From NCBI GenBank assembly GCA_035236585.1, contig CP141127.1:71033495-71097494 (forward strand): DNA of 64,000 nucleotides, read 5' to 3'. This document shows, one piece after another, positions 34,317 through 46,500 of this stretch. The notes under the pieces were generated by a model that had not been told where the DNA came from, did no database searches, and saw nothing but the letters and a program-made list of their open reading frames with translations. Source of the DNA: Warburgia ugandensis. Taxonomy: Eukaryota; Streptophyta; Magnoliopsida; Canellales; Canellaceae. How positions within the stretch are numbered: position 1 is the first letter of the stretch; every line of letters starts with the position of its first letter. A program made the translations under genes and the position numbers.

Positions 34317-37300
34317 TGTAATACCTGCTATTTTTAAATTCTGGAAATGATTAATTTTGGGGAATTTTTGTGAAAATTGAGGAATTTGGGATTTGAAAAT
34401 TATAGAGGTTTAATAATGATAGTGGGGGGGGGGGGGGGGTTAGTTGGGAGGCTTTAAATATGCCTCCCCCATCATTAATGCCCCACTCAAAATTTTCTCC
34501 CTGCCATAACTCCCTGCTCTTCGATCCTTGTGCCACTAGTGATCAACAATGACGACGACGACGGCCAACGACCCAGTGCCCCTTCTATGTACGTGTGCAA
34601 TGGATTTTCCCTTCCCTTGGCTGGTCTGACCAGAGGTAGGCCCCCATTGATCTCCCCTTTTTACATTTCTGCTTATTTCCATTGCTTTCTCCATTTGTAA
34701 CACTAAAAAATGGCATGGAAAGTCGTTTTTCTAATAATTGCGTATACCATACTATTTTGTGAGAATAGACCACTGGAATGGTGTTAAATGGATGATTTGA
34801 ACCACTCATCTTATGCAGAATGAAACAAGGAACAAACCCATGAAATCTCATGGAAATATGACGGCTTGGGATGCCAAAAATGTTAAAAATAGTAAAGGGG
34901 AAATTTTTGGTGAAAGTGATAAAAATCAAGTAAAAACCTTAGGTTTAAGCAAAATTAGTGAATGAAAATGCCATAAATGATTGTAGGTGAAAAACCAAAC
35001 AAAATGGCATAAAAATTGCAAAATATGTCCAACTAGGTGTCGTCGGCGATGACTAGAGTCTTGTCATCATCTCCGGCGATCGTGAACTAGTCAGGATGCA
35101 CTCGAAGATGTGCAGGGCATGACTCATGTGTGAGTGGTGCACGTATCATCTACTTGCATGTGATGCGTGCTCACATCCTAGTGACGATGATGCACATGAG
35201 ACGCGTTCTGTATGTGCGTCACGTACATACGTCCCCGTGACACCGTTTGAATTTAAATTTGATTTTTGGGTTAAATTAAACTATTCATTCACTAAAAAAA
35301 TTGATTTTAGGAGCTACAGAGGTTCGAATCATGATCGGAGGCATCCGTTGTAACTGTCTCGAAGGTACGAACCTAGATTTGAGATGAAAACCTTGATTTG
35401 AACTCCTTTAAATTAATTAAATCAAAAAATATTATTAAATAACCTAGATTAAGCCAATCGAAGGATGATCATGCTTTAAAAAATGGTTGTATGCATCAAA
35501 TATGAGATGATCTAGGTGGTTAGCAAAGTAGATCTCAAGTGATTGTAAAGAAAAGTAATCTTGACCGTTGATCTCATCAAGTGCCATTGGATTGGCTAAT
35601 CAAATAGCGATTTGACTCTTAAATTGATGTGTAATTAAGGAATTTCTTATAAATCACTAAACAAATATTGAAATTAGATAGATCGTGATGAGAACAATTA
35701 GAACTGATGATTAGATGTCAATTATTTGTGATAAAGAGCATTCCAACGGTTGGATCATCTCCAAACTTCATGAGATGATAGAAACTGACCCTTTATTGGT
35801 AAGGAACATCAATTAAATGAATTATAACATAGATTGATGATCAAAGACCATAGATGTTTGTCTAGATGTTAGAAAAACCTACATCTAGTTCAAGATTGAC
35901 CTAATGGAGGGTTAATCAGACGATCTAGGCTGTTAATTTAGGATTAACTGCTAGATCAGGAGAATTATCACAGATCTATTTATTTTGAGATGTGAGAACA
36001 CCAAGTGATAGATGACTTACGGTGTGACAGGTATGTTAGAATGCATAACATGACATTGCTTACATGCCTGATTGGAGTACAACATTTGTTGAGGTAGGTG
36101 ATTACTTTTGGTTTTTCGATGATTTCATGGATCATGACATATTATTTGGGAACTTTGAAGCACAAGTTTTATGCATTATCATGTTTTTAAGAAAATTCCT
36201 TTATCATATATGGTTGATATTATGACATCTTGATTTACACAAATTAGCCCTATATTTTAATATATGACTAATGGTGCACTACCATGTCTTTGACCGGATC
36301 TTATTGAGATCATTACAAATGGGAGTTTCTATGCTTTGTTGATTGGAATAATTGAGGTTGTTGTGGGGCATTTTCCTATGAGTGGCCTTAGTTGCTTGAG
36401 TGACCTGTGTGGTGCAAGGGTGAAAATGGGATTGGAATGCGTCTTCCCATGAGTGGCTTGAGTTGCCTGGGTGCCCTGTGTGGGTGAAAGGGTGAAAACA
36501 AGATTGGAATGCGTATTACCATGAGTGCTTGAGTCCCCCGTTGTGGGTGAAAGAGAAAAGTACTAAGAGTTAGTCCCACATTGTTGTGAGTGTAGTTGAG
36601 CCACTCATAGGGCTTGGTCATGCACGATGTTTCGTTGACTATGACATGCATTATTTTATTCCATGGACACAGACTCTTATTGTTTTGATGGATGTATATC
36701 CATGTATTTCTCATGCCTTGTATGCCATGATGCTCAGGTTTGATATCGATTTATTCAGATCATGAATTTCCTGCATTATTCACTATGGGTGTTTGATGTT
36801 TTGCATATTTTGCATGCTTTGTATATATTCATCTTATGATATTTACCATGATCTTGATACTTTGTGCCATGTGATTTCATTGTATTTATTATTGAATTGA
36901 ATCAGCTACACAAGCATAGCTTGCTAATGCATTGCTTTATTTTTGCAATGCCTCAGATTTGGAGCACAACAACCCTAAGGGAAAGTAGGTGGAGCAACAT
37001 TGATTAGAGCGAGGACTTGAGGACCATCTGCATTTTTGTATTCAAAGACTAATTTAGTGTAGGTCTCTTAGACTTGTGTTTTGACTTTTTGGGTTGTACA
37101 TGGATGTTGTTATTTTCCATAGATTAGACCTACACTATTCGTATAGTGTACCTTTACTTGGCGATATGTGTATGATGTGGTGATCATGGATGGGACCCTA
37201 GGGGATTTTGAACTTATTATTATTATTGTCTTTTCATGATTGTGTTTGATTTTTCATGGTTGTAGATTGAGCATGCTCAATGTATCGATGATTTGATTTC

Positions 37301-37490
37301 TATTTATTATCATGGTTTTGGATCTTGGATGACCCTTGAGGTTTTGTTTTGGACATTTCTTTTCAACGTTGCATTAATTATGTTAATTGTGAGTTTTACT
37401 TTCAGGGATCCCACCTATTTTATAAAACAAATTATTATTATTATTATTATAAGTAATTGGGAAAAGGTTCTAAAAACTTGGGGTATCACA
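34317..37490 (+). mobile_element. Solo LTR of Tekay/Retand-like type, 3.17 kb
   Basis: Starts TGTAATACC and ends GGTATCACA, an imperfect inverted pair, flanked by CTCAG (34312-34316) and CTCAA (37491-37495), a 5-bp duplication with one change. No internal region or coding sequence is present. The interior has a CpG-rich part (about 34540-35280), a 16-nt G run (34424-34439) and tandem repeats at 36368. The TGTAATACC-type ends suggest a chromovirus. It is inserted in the Athila LTR. Confidence 0.82.
36368..36560 (+). repeat. About 72-bp tandem repeats in the solo LTR
   Basis: Two full units and a partial third share CC(C/T)ATGAGTGGC..TGAG, GGGTGAAA and GATTGGAATGCG. Units begin near 36368, 36441 and 36513. 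Confidence 0.8.
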
Positions 37491-38781
37491 CTCAAGATGG
37501 CATGCATGTTCACTAAAGAAGAGTAAAGAAAGAAAAGAGCAAGAGATGAAGAATGGAAGTAGGAAATGAAAGGAGTAAGAAATTAGTCAAAGGAAAAACA
37601 AGGAGATTCAAGGTAAGAATAAGCATGGAAACAAAGTAGATTCATTGGTTGCTCTCTTTTGGATGTAACTGAAAAAGCTAGCAATCAAAGAAAACTAAGG
37701 CAAAATAGAGCAAAACAAAAGAGAAATTATGCACATAGAACAAGGAATTAACCAAAACACTTAAGGAAAATAAAACAAGAGGCAAAAGAAACTGTAAAAG
37801 CTTAGAACATAAAGAAGAATTAAGGCTTGAATAGCAGTTAAGCATCCAATGAAGAAGACATTGAAGGCTTGAAAATGACTAGAAGTCTTTCAAGAATAGC
37901 CAAGGAGGAGGCATGGTGCTCTTTTAATTGGAAGCATGAAATGCCTCGGGATTTTATAGAGGATTTCAACGTTTTAGATTTGCTAGAATTCTAATCCTAG
38001 GAGATAAGAAGATGGGGATAAGGATGAAGAGAAAAGATAGAGATAGAATAGATAACTTGGAAGTAGGATTCTAGAGTAAGTAGGGAACTAGGAAGGTGCT
38101 AGGAAAGTGAGGTTTAGAAGTTGGATTGTGGAGATCTTAGAGGTGTTGGAGGAGAAAACCATGGAAGGGCTAAGATCATGAGTGGAAGATGTGTGGAAGG
38201 TGGGAAACATGGTATTTTAAGGGAAATGGTGGGGTGGGAGGAGCCCCTTTTCAAGGAGGTTCACCCAACCCCCCTAGCCACCTCCTTACACTTCCCCCCC
38301 CCGCCCCCCCTCCCCCTTTTGTTTTCAAGTGGGTTTTCCTCAAAGAGAGATATATACATAGAGAGATATGGAGAGAAAAAGTTTGGCTCTTCTTTAATTT
38401 GTCCACCTAACTTGCTATCTTACCACGTGATAAATCTCATCCATTCCTTGCTAATTATCTCTTAAATTTTCACAATTATAGCAAAGGATAATTACTTGAA
38501 ATCTTCATCTTCAAATCTTATCTTTCTTAATCTCAGCCATTGGATCATCTTCTCAAAACCTATAAAAGAGAAAAAAACTCTAATTGAATCCTAGAAATTA
38601 TGACAATTCACATATTTTCTTTGGATTAGCTTCTGAACTTGCAAAATATCAAACTTTTGAATTATTAGGTTAGAAATGCATGTGTTACGAAGTTTTAGAA
38701 AAATCCTATACTTTTGCACTATATTTTATAACACATGAGATACTAATATGGTACTTTTTATACAAAATTGAATACTTATCA

Positions 38782-40370
38782 CACAATTGTATTAAACATA
38801 TGCAACAAGCCATTAAACCCCTAGGTTAACCCTAGTAGATGAGTTAAGCCTCTTAAGGGTTTGTAATGAATATACCAACAAAATTCCATAAATCTAAATT
38901 CTTTATTTATCTTGGATAATTACCATCCATTAGCACTCCACTCGCTTTAATAACTTAATAAAGATTAATGAAAAATTCTACTAGTTATCCACATACCAAA
39001 GTCATTTTATTAGAGTTATATCTCTAAATAGATACACTTATACTTCTTTTGAGGAATGTTTTGACCTCAAATTCTCACTGGTATATGCTCCAAAATAAAT
39101 CTCACAAAGAAAAAAAGAGTCAAACAAAATTCTCACTATGTTATCAAATCCAAACATACTAATGGAATACGATCCTCAAAAATACATGTCATTACCAACA
39201 CTAGTAAGGCTAGTGCACCTTAATACCTTCATATTTATGTCCTCATTAAGGCTGTCTTCCACCTTAAGATCAATATGTCTTTAGATAGGATGAAATGTAA
39301 GCTTAGGAGAGGTTCTAAAAGGAAGGATATAAGGATTCAATGTTTTAAATCTTAGTAGAGGTCTTCAATTGAATGTTGGTCAACTTTACTTCTCTTTTGT
39401 ACTGAAGTAGATATCTTTTCTACTTTTCCTTCCTATCACTTTTCATTTTCTTGATATTTTTATTTTTCTAACTCTTCTTTGCATCTCTCTCTCTTTTCTT
39501 GAGGAAAGGCTTTTTCTTTATAAGCACTTTGATATTTTTCACTTCTTTTACCTTTTTCTTCTTCAAACTTTTCCTACCATTTCTACTCATTTTTGAGAGA
39601 TAGGTAACAAATATTTTAACTGGATTTCTAGGTCAAGGTAAATGGGGTTTTAAAGAAAAAGGCTCACCAAGTAGCTCAAAGGGTCTAACTAGGAGTATGA
39701 TATACTAGATAGGCTTTATGTCTTTGGGTTGAAACAAGGATGGCCTATATCATTTCCTAGGTTTCTTAAAATATATCAGATTTAATAGATATTCAAGAAA
39801 GAAAATTAATATTCCTATTGTTTCTTGGCAATTGACAAAACAAAGATACTAGGATCTTTCAAGTAATGTACACTGAAGAAAATATGAAATTATTTATAAT
39901 CCTCAAAAAGATGATAGTCTTTAATACTCACTTGGGTATAGGTCTCCACTAATTTTCCTCAAGGTGTCTAAGTCATAACATCTATTAGTCAACACTATGC
40001 ATTGTGTGTAAATATATTTCAAGATTTAACTTTCATAAATTACTTTAAGACATGAATAAAAATGAAAAATTAACCATATGCATTTAAATTAAGTTAAAGT
40101 TGGAGAAATACAAAGCTTAAAAAAATCCAATTCTCATCACATTAAAGGAACTTTGACCTTAAAAGCTCTGAAAAATTTAGAAAACTTCTCTTTTTGTTTT
40201 GGAATACATGAAAAAACTAAAAAATCTGATATATGTTTACACCCCCAACCTAAAGTAAACATTGTACCCAATGTTTTGAAAATAGGACATTGATATGATA
40301 AGTTTGTGATCTAGAACAATGAGACTAGAAAAACCCTAGGTTACCTCCTCGTGAGTACTAAGTTTAATGT
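38782..40370 (-). other. Athila post-pol region, copy A
   Basis: Non-coding. It is homologous to 58429-60050 of the second Athila element along its length, including the 'GACATTAAACTTAGTACTCA' and 'GGTACAATGTTTACTTTAGG' landmarks on the reverse strand. An internal polypurine tract (AGGTTGGGGGTG, reverse strand, 40240-40251) is a hallmark of Athila, where it precedes the env-like region. No env-like frame is left. Confidence 0.7.
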
Positions 40371-41138
40371 CTTCAGCCAAATGTACTATACATTGATAAT
40401 GATGAATGTAGCTCTTGTGAAGTATACAAGAGTTATGGGACATGCTAAGGGTGGTCATGATACATTGGTTCCTCAAGCAATGTTTCTTCCATTTCAACAT
40501 TTTCCCATTCACTTTGGAGGTCACTCCATCCTTTTAAAGCTACTTTTTCTCTTAGCTATTACTACCAGAAAAGAAATAACTTGGATCTGGAGAGATTAAG
40601 CAAGAAAAACTATGAAGATGGAAGCCAAGATTTAAGAGAAAACAAGGAGGATTTAAGCATCTAAAATTAAATAATCAAAACAAGAACAACTATGCAATGA
40701 AAGCAATGATTCAAATAAAAGTACTAAACTAGAACTGAAGTGCAAATGCAAAGGAAAAAAAACTTGAGGAATTTAAAAGACAGCAGTAAAAAAGAAAACC
40801 AAAGTCCAAATCTCCAAAGTGCACCAAGATAGAGTGCTTCTTTCAAGGTTTTTCAACAAAACCCCTACCTAAAATTCATGTTGAAGCTCATGGGTACTCT
40901 AAGAATGGAGGATGCATTTAGATCTAGGATTTAGGTAGGAAAATTAGGTGGAGGTTTAGGGCAACCAAAGAGAAAACCTTATGAAGGTTAGGTGGGATGG
41001 TGTAATTAGAAGGAGCAGGGGGAGAAGCCACTTTTTTAGGAAGATGACATGCATCTCCTTCCATTTAATGGTGTGGTATTTGGTGGTTTGGAAAGACACA
41101 AAAATGAGAAAATAAAAATGGTAGGCAAGATGGGAAAA
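40371..41138 (-). repeat. LTR-like fragment in Athila copy A
   Basis: In reverse orientation this stretch resembles the R-U5/U3 part of the Athila LTRs, with T-rich blocks and 'TTGGTTGCCCTAAACCTCC'. It occupies the position where RT to integrase should lie. The assignment is by overall texture and short matches only. Confidence 0.4.
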
Positions 41139-41466
41139 TATCATCATCATCATCAAGACCTTATCCCAATTAGGGGTTGGCCACATGAATCTTATTCCTC
41201 CATTCCACTCTATTAAATACCATGGCTTCATTTAGTCCCAACGTTTTTAAATCTTTCCTCATCACTTCTATCCACATTCTTTTGGGCCGTCCCCTTACCC
41301 TTTTTGAACCTTCTACTTGTATTTTCTCACTTCTTCTAACCGATGCCATTGTTGGTCTCCTTTGAACATGTCCAAACCATCTAAGTCTAGTCTCCCTCAT
41401 CTTGTTACCTATTGGTGCTATCCCTAAATTTCCTCGAGTTTAGATGAGGGAGACTAGACTTAGATG
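41139..41466 (-). mobile_element. RTE-type LINE 3' fragment with inverted 5' end
   Basis: Reverse strand 41400-41170 reads 'RLRWFGHVQRRPTMASVRRS' and 'GRPKRMWIEVMRKDLKTLGL', the C-terminus of the RTE ORF. Then come 'CCCCTAATTGGGATAAGG' and the (GAT)n tail (41139-41154). Its 5' end carries a 25-bp exact inverted copy (41442-41466 against 41378-41402) of LINE sequence, the signature of 5' inversion. Confidence 0.88.
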
Positions 41467-41469
41467 ATT

Positions 41470-42060
41470 GAGTTTATTTTTTAGTAATCTATACAAACTC
41501 TCCATGCCATGGTCATGCGACTGGAGACTAACTTGTTATCTTCGTTTTGGATTACCATGACTCTGAACTTCTTAGGGACAACCTAAACTGGGTTGACGCA
41601 AATGCAATTAGATATAGGGTAGATGACACCAACATCTAAGAGTTGAAGGACTTCATCTCTCACTACCTCTTTCATATTAAGGTTTAGTCTCCTTTGTGTT
41701 TTCCTAGATGGTTTAACATTTTCTTTTCGTTGAATTCTATACATACACCCAACAAAGTTAATCCACGCTAAAGCTGTCTTATGTTCTCTGAGAACATCAA
41801 GGACCTTACCTTCTTGTTCTTTATCTAGATCTAAGGCTATCATTACAGGCAAGGTTTTATCTGGTCCTAAGTAAGAATATTTGAAATTTTTAGGGAGTGA
41901 CTTCAGAACCAAGGTAGGTGGTTTTTCTAGTGAGGCACAAGAACAGAATATAAAGGAGGAAGTGGTTCCAGTAGATGTCCCATTTGAAAGAATCCATTAT
42001 GGGTGTAGCATCCAAAAGATTCTTTACGTCCTCAATGGACTTCCCTATATTGAAGTCACA
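41470..42060 (-). pseudogene. Athila pol, start of reverse transcriptase, truncated
   Basis: From 41912 downward: 'LKSLPKNFKYSYLGPDKTL', 'EGKVLDVLREHKTALAWI', 'TQRRLNLNMKEVVRDEVLQL' and 'DVGVIYPISNCICVNPV'. After a stop come 'VVPKKFRVMVIQNEDNK' and 'MAWRVCIDY', a stop, then 'KIN'. This is the Ty3/gypsy linker and the first RT block (W-R-x-C-I-D-Y-R-x-L-N). It ends where the LINE fragment begins. No catalytic YVDD or later pol domain follows. An Athila-like assignment fits the LKPLP-x-L-K-YAYLG pattern. Confidence 0.85.
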
Positions 42061-43080
42061 ATTAAAGTGTGCTAGACATGCCTCAAGTGGGTCTAGAAAT
42101 GACGATGGTGGATTAGCATCTTCAAGTAGACCTTCAATTTAATTGGCTGCATAAGAATCATCTATGTCTAGATGTTGATGATCTACATTAAAAACATTGA
42201 GTTTGAATTTCCTATGGTTGAAAGATAATTTCATCACACCATTCTAAAATTGATGATGGCATTGGATGTTGCTAAGCATGGACATCCATGAATTATTGAG
42301 ATATGATACATGCTGGGTATCCAAGACAATAAAATTCATAGGAAAGTAAACTAGGTCTACCTGCATTAAAACATCCTCAACCATACCACATGGAATCTAA
42401 ACTAATTTATCAAGTAATTACAAAGTGATATTGGTTGCTTTAAGGTCACTGAGGCCTAGTAACATGTAGACAGAAGATGGCAACAAATTTACTCTAGCCC
42501 CAAAATCAAATGGTGTCGTATCAATGACATGGTTTCCTATAACATAATAAATGTTAAGACAACCTGGATCTGTAAACCTAGGAGGGTTTGGTGCTTGATC
42601 AAATAGCTCACCTGCTTAGTGAGAATGACTTTCTTTTGCACACTAAGCTTTCACTTTTGTGTGCAGAGCTTTTTGAGAAACTTGGCATAAGCAGGATGTC
42701 TTTAAATGTATCAAGTAATGGGATATTGATTTGCATGTGCTTGAACACATCCATTATCTCATGGAAATTGGTTCCTTTCTTAGCCTTGTTTAGTAGCAAC
42801 AGGAATGGGGCTTTAGGCACATAAGGTGCCTCTCCACTATAGGCTCAAATGGAGTAGGAGATTTTTATTATTTATCTTTTTGTGTTTTATCTAGTTCATT
42901 CTCCTTTATAGTGTTCATAGTCCACCCTACTTTGTTATCAACCTGATGACCACTCCTAAGGATAGTGATAGACTATTCTTTACTCATGATATCTTTGGGC
43001 ATGTGAATTGAGCCCTAATAAGTGGTCCTTGTGGTTTGGAATTTGCTAACTATGAAACTATCCCTTTCCTCTATCACTAA
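42061..43080 (-). pseudogene. Athila protease region, copy A, broken
   Basis: At 42820-42608 'NKAKKGTNFHEIMDVFKHMQ' and 'INIPLLDTFKDILLMPSFSK' match the Athila linker before the protease. At about 42540-42400 'FDFGARVNLLPSSVYMLLGL' matches D-L-G-A-S-V-N-L-L-P-Y. The aspartic protease motif D-[TS/L]-G-A is seen as DFGA. Frameshifts separate the pieces. The enzyme would cleave the gag-pol polyprotein. Confidence 0.8.
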
Positions 43081-43592
43081 AAGTAACGTACAATTGGCCT
43101 ATTTGCATTTCTAATTTTGCAATATATTGAGAATTGACATTTCTAATTTGCAATTCCATAAAAAATTGCATAGGTTTCTCAGTGGTTGGTTTCTTTGATT
43201 GCTAAGGAAGTTGAAAACTAGGTGGCTTCTGCGGAACTGAAGCTCTAGGAAAGTTTTATGCAAGGGTTTCATAGGTGGACCTCCCTGGTAATTTTTCTTT
43301 GATCATGACAAGTTAGGATGCCTAGCCCATCTTGGATGTAGGTTTCAGAGTAAGGGTTATTGCTAGGGTGTGATATGCGTTCATTGCATTCTCTTATTCC
43401 AAAAGATTTTCAATGTACATACTATTGGACGGACAAGTAAGGTTACATGTGTTAAGTTGGAATAAATAGAACAAACCTCTTACGGTGGTTTCATGGATGA
43501 TTAAACAACCATGAAGGTCTAGACCACATTTTCAAGCTTGTCCACTCTTCCACCCAAGGAGTCACACTTATCCAATCTATTAATCACAGAGT
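43081..43592 (-). pseudogene. Athila gag C-terminus, copy A, cut by CACTA
   Basis: It aligns base by base with 61120-61500 of the second Athila element. Matching parts on the forward strand include 'GGTGGACCTCCCTGGTAA', 'CATGACAAGTTAGGATGC' and 'AAGCTTGTCCACTCTTCCAC'. It is the acidic, Asn/Tyr-rich gag tail. The second CACTA element begins at 43593, inside the codons that correspond to about 61483 in copy B. Confidence 0.78.
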
Positions 43593-43609
43593 CACTACTG
43601 CACCTGAGG

Positions 43610-44010
43610 CTTTTAAAGTTAGTATAAAGAAGTCATTGTTTTGACTACCATCTCCACAAATATTTTACAAGTACTTTAGAAAAGAACAACTTTAAAATTA
43701 TAGACTTAAGAAGTCATTTAATAAAAAATGATTTCTATAGTCTAAACATTTAAATTCATTTATTTCTACATGACTTTAAAAGTGATAGACATTTGAAGTC
43801 GTTTAGTCTTAGATGACTTTAAAAGTATAAAATTTTGAAGTCATTTTAGTTACATGACTTCAAACTATACATTTTTGTTTGGCGCAAATAGAAATTTTAT
43901 GTTGTAAAGGACTTGTAGATTCGTTTCAGTCAAATGACTTCAAAAGCCATTGGCTTTTAAAAAAGTTTAGGATTAAACAACTTTAAAAGTCGTTGTTCAT
44001 CTACAAAATG
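43610..44010. repeat. CACTA subterminal repeat array, second element, block 1
   Basis: Repeated GACTTTAAAAGT / TTTGAAGTC motifs on both strands, matching 23339-23660. Confidence 0.85.
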
Positions 44011-44764
44011 CCAAAGTCATCTCATTTTTTTCTTGTATCCCTTGTTCATGTTCTTCTACTCACGGGTGGCATGACAACCTCCTCCCCCGGTCCTTATGTC
44101 TGTCTCTATCCTTTTTCCCTTCTTTCTTTGCATTTTAGATATATTGATTGTTTGTGGCATGAAAAATGCTATAAGTAAACCATAACCTATTTTTATCATG
44201 CATTGCTTTCTTATTACCAACTCTCTCTGTTTGCATTTTGTAGATTAAGCGAGTTTTATCACTACAAATGATGGGGTTAAGAAGTGTGTTAGATCATTGT
44301 GATTTCGACCAAAATTGTATGATTTCATTGTAAACAACAGCTGCCTCTCTCAATCCCTCACTATTGAACAAAGGGAGAGCATTATGATTTGTGGTTCTCA
44401 TCCCCAATTATGGTTTGATGAAGAGTGATGGTTAGACCATCAAGTTGGCTAAGAAAGTTGGAGCTTAAAGCTTTAATCTCTCCCCATAGAGTGGTGACAG
44501 CTAAATACTATGAGGCTAGATTTTGATGAAACAAATCAAATTAGCTCTTTGATCACGATACTGTATTAATAAGATCTAATAATATGTAACATTGGATCTA
44601 GTGGAAAAATACTTTGATTTCCTTGTTCACGTATTTGTTTATGTGTGTGTGTGTGTAAAGAATGCATGAGTCAATGCTAAGTATCATAAAAAATCAGTTT
44701 CATTGTATATGTATATAAGATATTGTAAAGTACTAATATCATATATATATATATATATATATTT

Positions 44765-45075
44765 GAAGTGAAAATATATTAGCTTTTGAAGTCGTTTAAG
44801 AAAATTTTAAAGTCATTTGCTATAAATGACTTTAAAAGTCCTAGACTTTAAAAGCCTTAAACATTCAAAGCCCTAGACTTTAAAAGCCATTTGCTGTAAA
44901 TGACTTTAAAAGTTTTGACTTTTAAAGTTGCTTACTGTAAACAACTTTAAAAGTACATGATTTTTAAAGTTGTTTATAGCAAACGACTTTCAAAGTCACC
45001 CACTTTTAAAGTCATGCGTTATAAACGACTTTAAAATCGCAATCTTTGAATTCATTTATAGAAAGGGACTTTAAA
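44765..45075. repeat. CACTA subterminal repeat array, second element, block 2
   Basis: Dense array of AAACGACTTTAAAAG-type motifs and inverses, for example around 44815-45065. It is longer than the equivalent block at 24455. Confidence 0.85.
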
Positions 45076-46500
45076 ATTACTACTATGGTTTTTAGCTATT
45101 CTCAAGCATTTAAGTACTTGTAATTTATTTTTAAAGTTAAATTTATTTTTGAATGTATCTATCATATTTTGATTTTTTTCATTATTAATTGAAAATTTTC
45201 AAATGTGTGCATGAATGTAATTTAATTATTTTAAATACTTATAATTCTTATATACTTACTTTGTAAAATGCCTAACCTACTCTTTTCATGTCTAAGCAAG
45301 TCTCTATCAGATTTGACTAAGATTGTCGATCAAGGCCTAAAATCAATTAGACAATCTCAGCCATCGAATCAATAGTAATTGGTAATGGCTGATTAATGAT
45401 CTAATGTTACATTCCTTATCCTTAAACTAACGGAATGAATCAAAATTTTCAAAGATCCAAATTGAGAAAATCTAATAGACTAAATGAGGATCATTGATCT
45501 GCAACTATGAATATTGATTGGTCAATGATCAGAACTCCAACTACCTTGCCATAGTTGTGATCATTGAGTTTTAACCCTAAATAAAAAAAATCTAATTACT
45601 CAAAATAGATGGATCACGAACAAAATTTCTAAATCAAAATCTTTGATTATCTGATCATGATCTTAAATGATTAAGATTAATTTTAGTTATTGGGAAATCA
45701 ATGTTAAATAGATGTTCTATCTTAAAATTAGACTTTATAATACTAAGTTAGACCACTAAAAACTATTGGGAAATCTATTTAACATTGAATTGGAGCAGTC
45801 TAGGTAAATCCTTCACCTAGCTAATTGCTTCAAACTTCAATTTCAATTTTGTGCACATAATAAATAAGAAATTTTAGTGAAAATTTGTTAGTTATTAACC
45901 TTAATTATGTTATAGAATGTTAGATATAGACTTATAAAACCTTTAATTAAGAAATTAGGTTATGGTAATCATTGATCTTACATTAAATTTTGATATTTGA
46001 GTTTTTATCATAGTTTAGAAGCTTGATTTAGTGATTTAGATCATGGATCAGTTCTCAAATCCATCATTGAAAGACATTGGTAGGTGCATTCATATTTCTA
46101 TCTGGGAAAACTAAATAATTGCCATGTTTTGATAAGAATGAATTAATGTGGATGACAATTTAGATGTTCTATCTTAAATTTTAAATAAAATCAAAGCATG
46201 TGAATTTTAGTTATTCTAATAACCCTAAATTTGAAATTCCATTTTAAATGATTAAGAATTAATTTTGACGAATTCAAATTAGAAAATTTTCATGTTTACA
46301 TTCTAGAGAATTGACCTCTTGAAAGACAAATAATTGAACCCCAAAACCTTAAAATTTGCATTGCATTTGGAAAAACAAATCCAACGACACAAAGAACACT
46401 AAAATTAGAAATAGGATGGATAAGTTATGGATCTATGAATACATGGGACATTTTAATTAGAAAAAAGAAAAAGAGAAATTTATTTAAGTAGCGGCTGAAT
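45076..46500. other. Extra 1.4-kb segment in the second CACTA element
   Basis: Absent from the first element, where the subterminal array passes directly (24655) into the CTACTTAAGTGATC segment. It is AT-rich and has no gene. Confidence 0.6.

Larger units (their letters stand above)
33517..38781 (-). mobile_element. Athila-like LTR, reverse, interrupted by a solo LTR
   Basis: The reverse-strand start TGATAAGTATTCAATTTTG lies at 38781 and the end AAAGCTACA at 33517. A TATA-like CTCTATAAAATCCC lies near 37960. Subtracting the inserted 34317-37490 and its duplication leaves about 2.09 kb, the same as the solo LTR at 9212. An internal region follows on both sides: post-pol sequence to the right and a primer site to the left. 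So this LTR is shared between two internal regions. Confidence 0.8.

Noticed and set aside
35126..35353. 75-residue open frame in the solo LTR
   Set aside because: Lies in the CpG-rich part of an LTR, with no domain, and the frame is open by composition.
40351..40599. 82-residue open frame
   Set aside because: Lies in the LTR-like fragment of Athila copy A and overlaps an open frame on the other strand. No family match.
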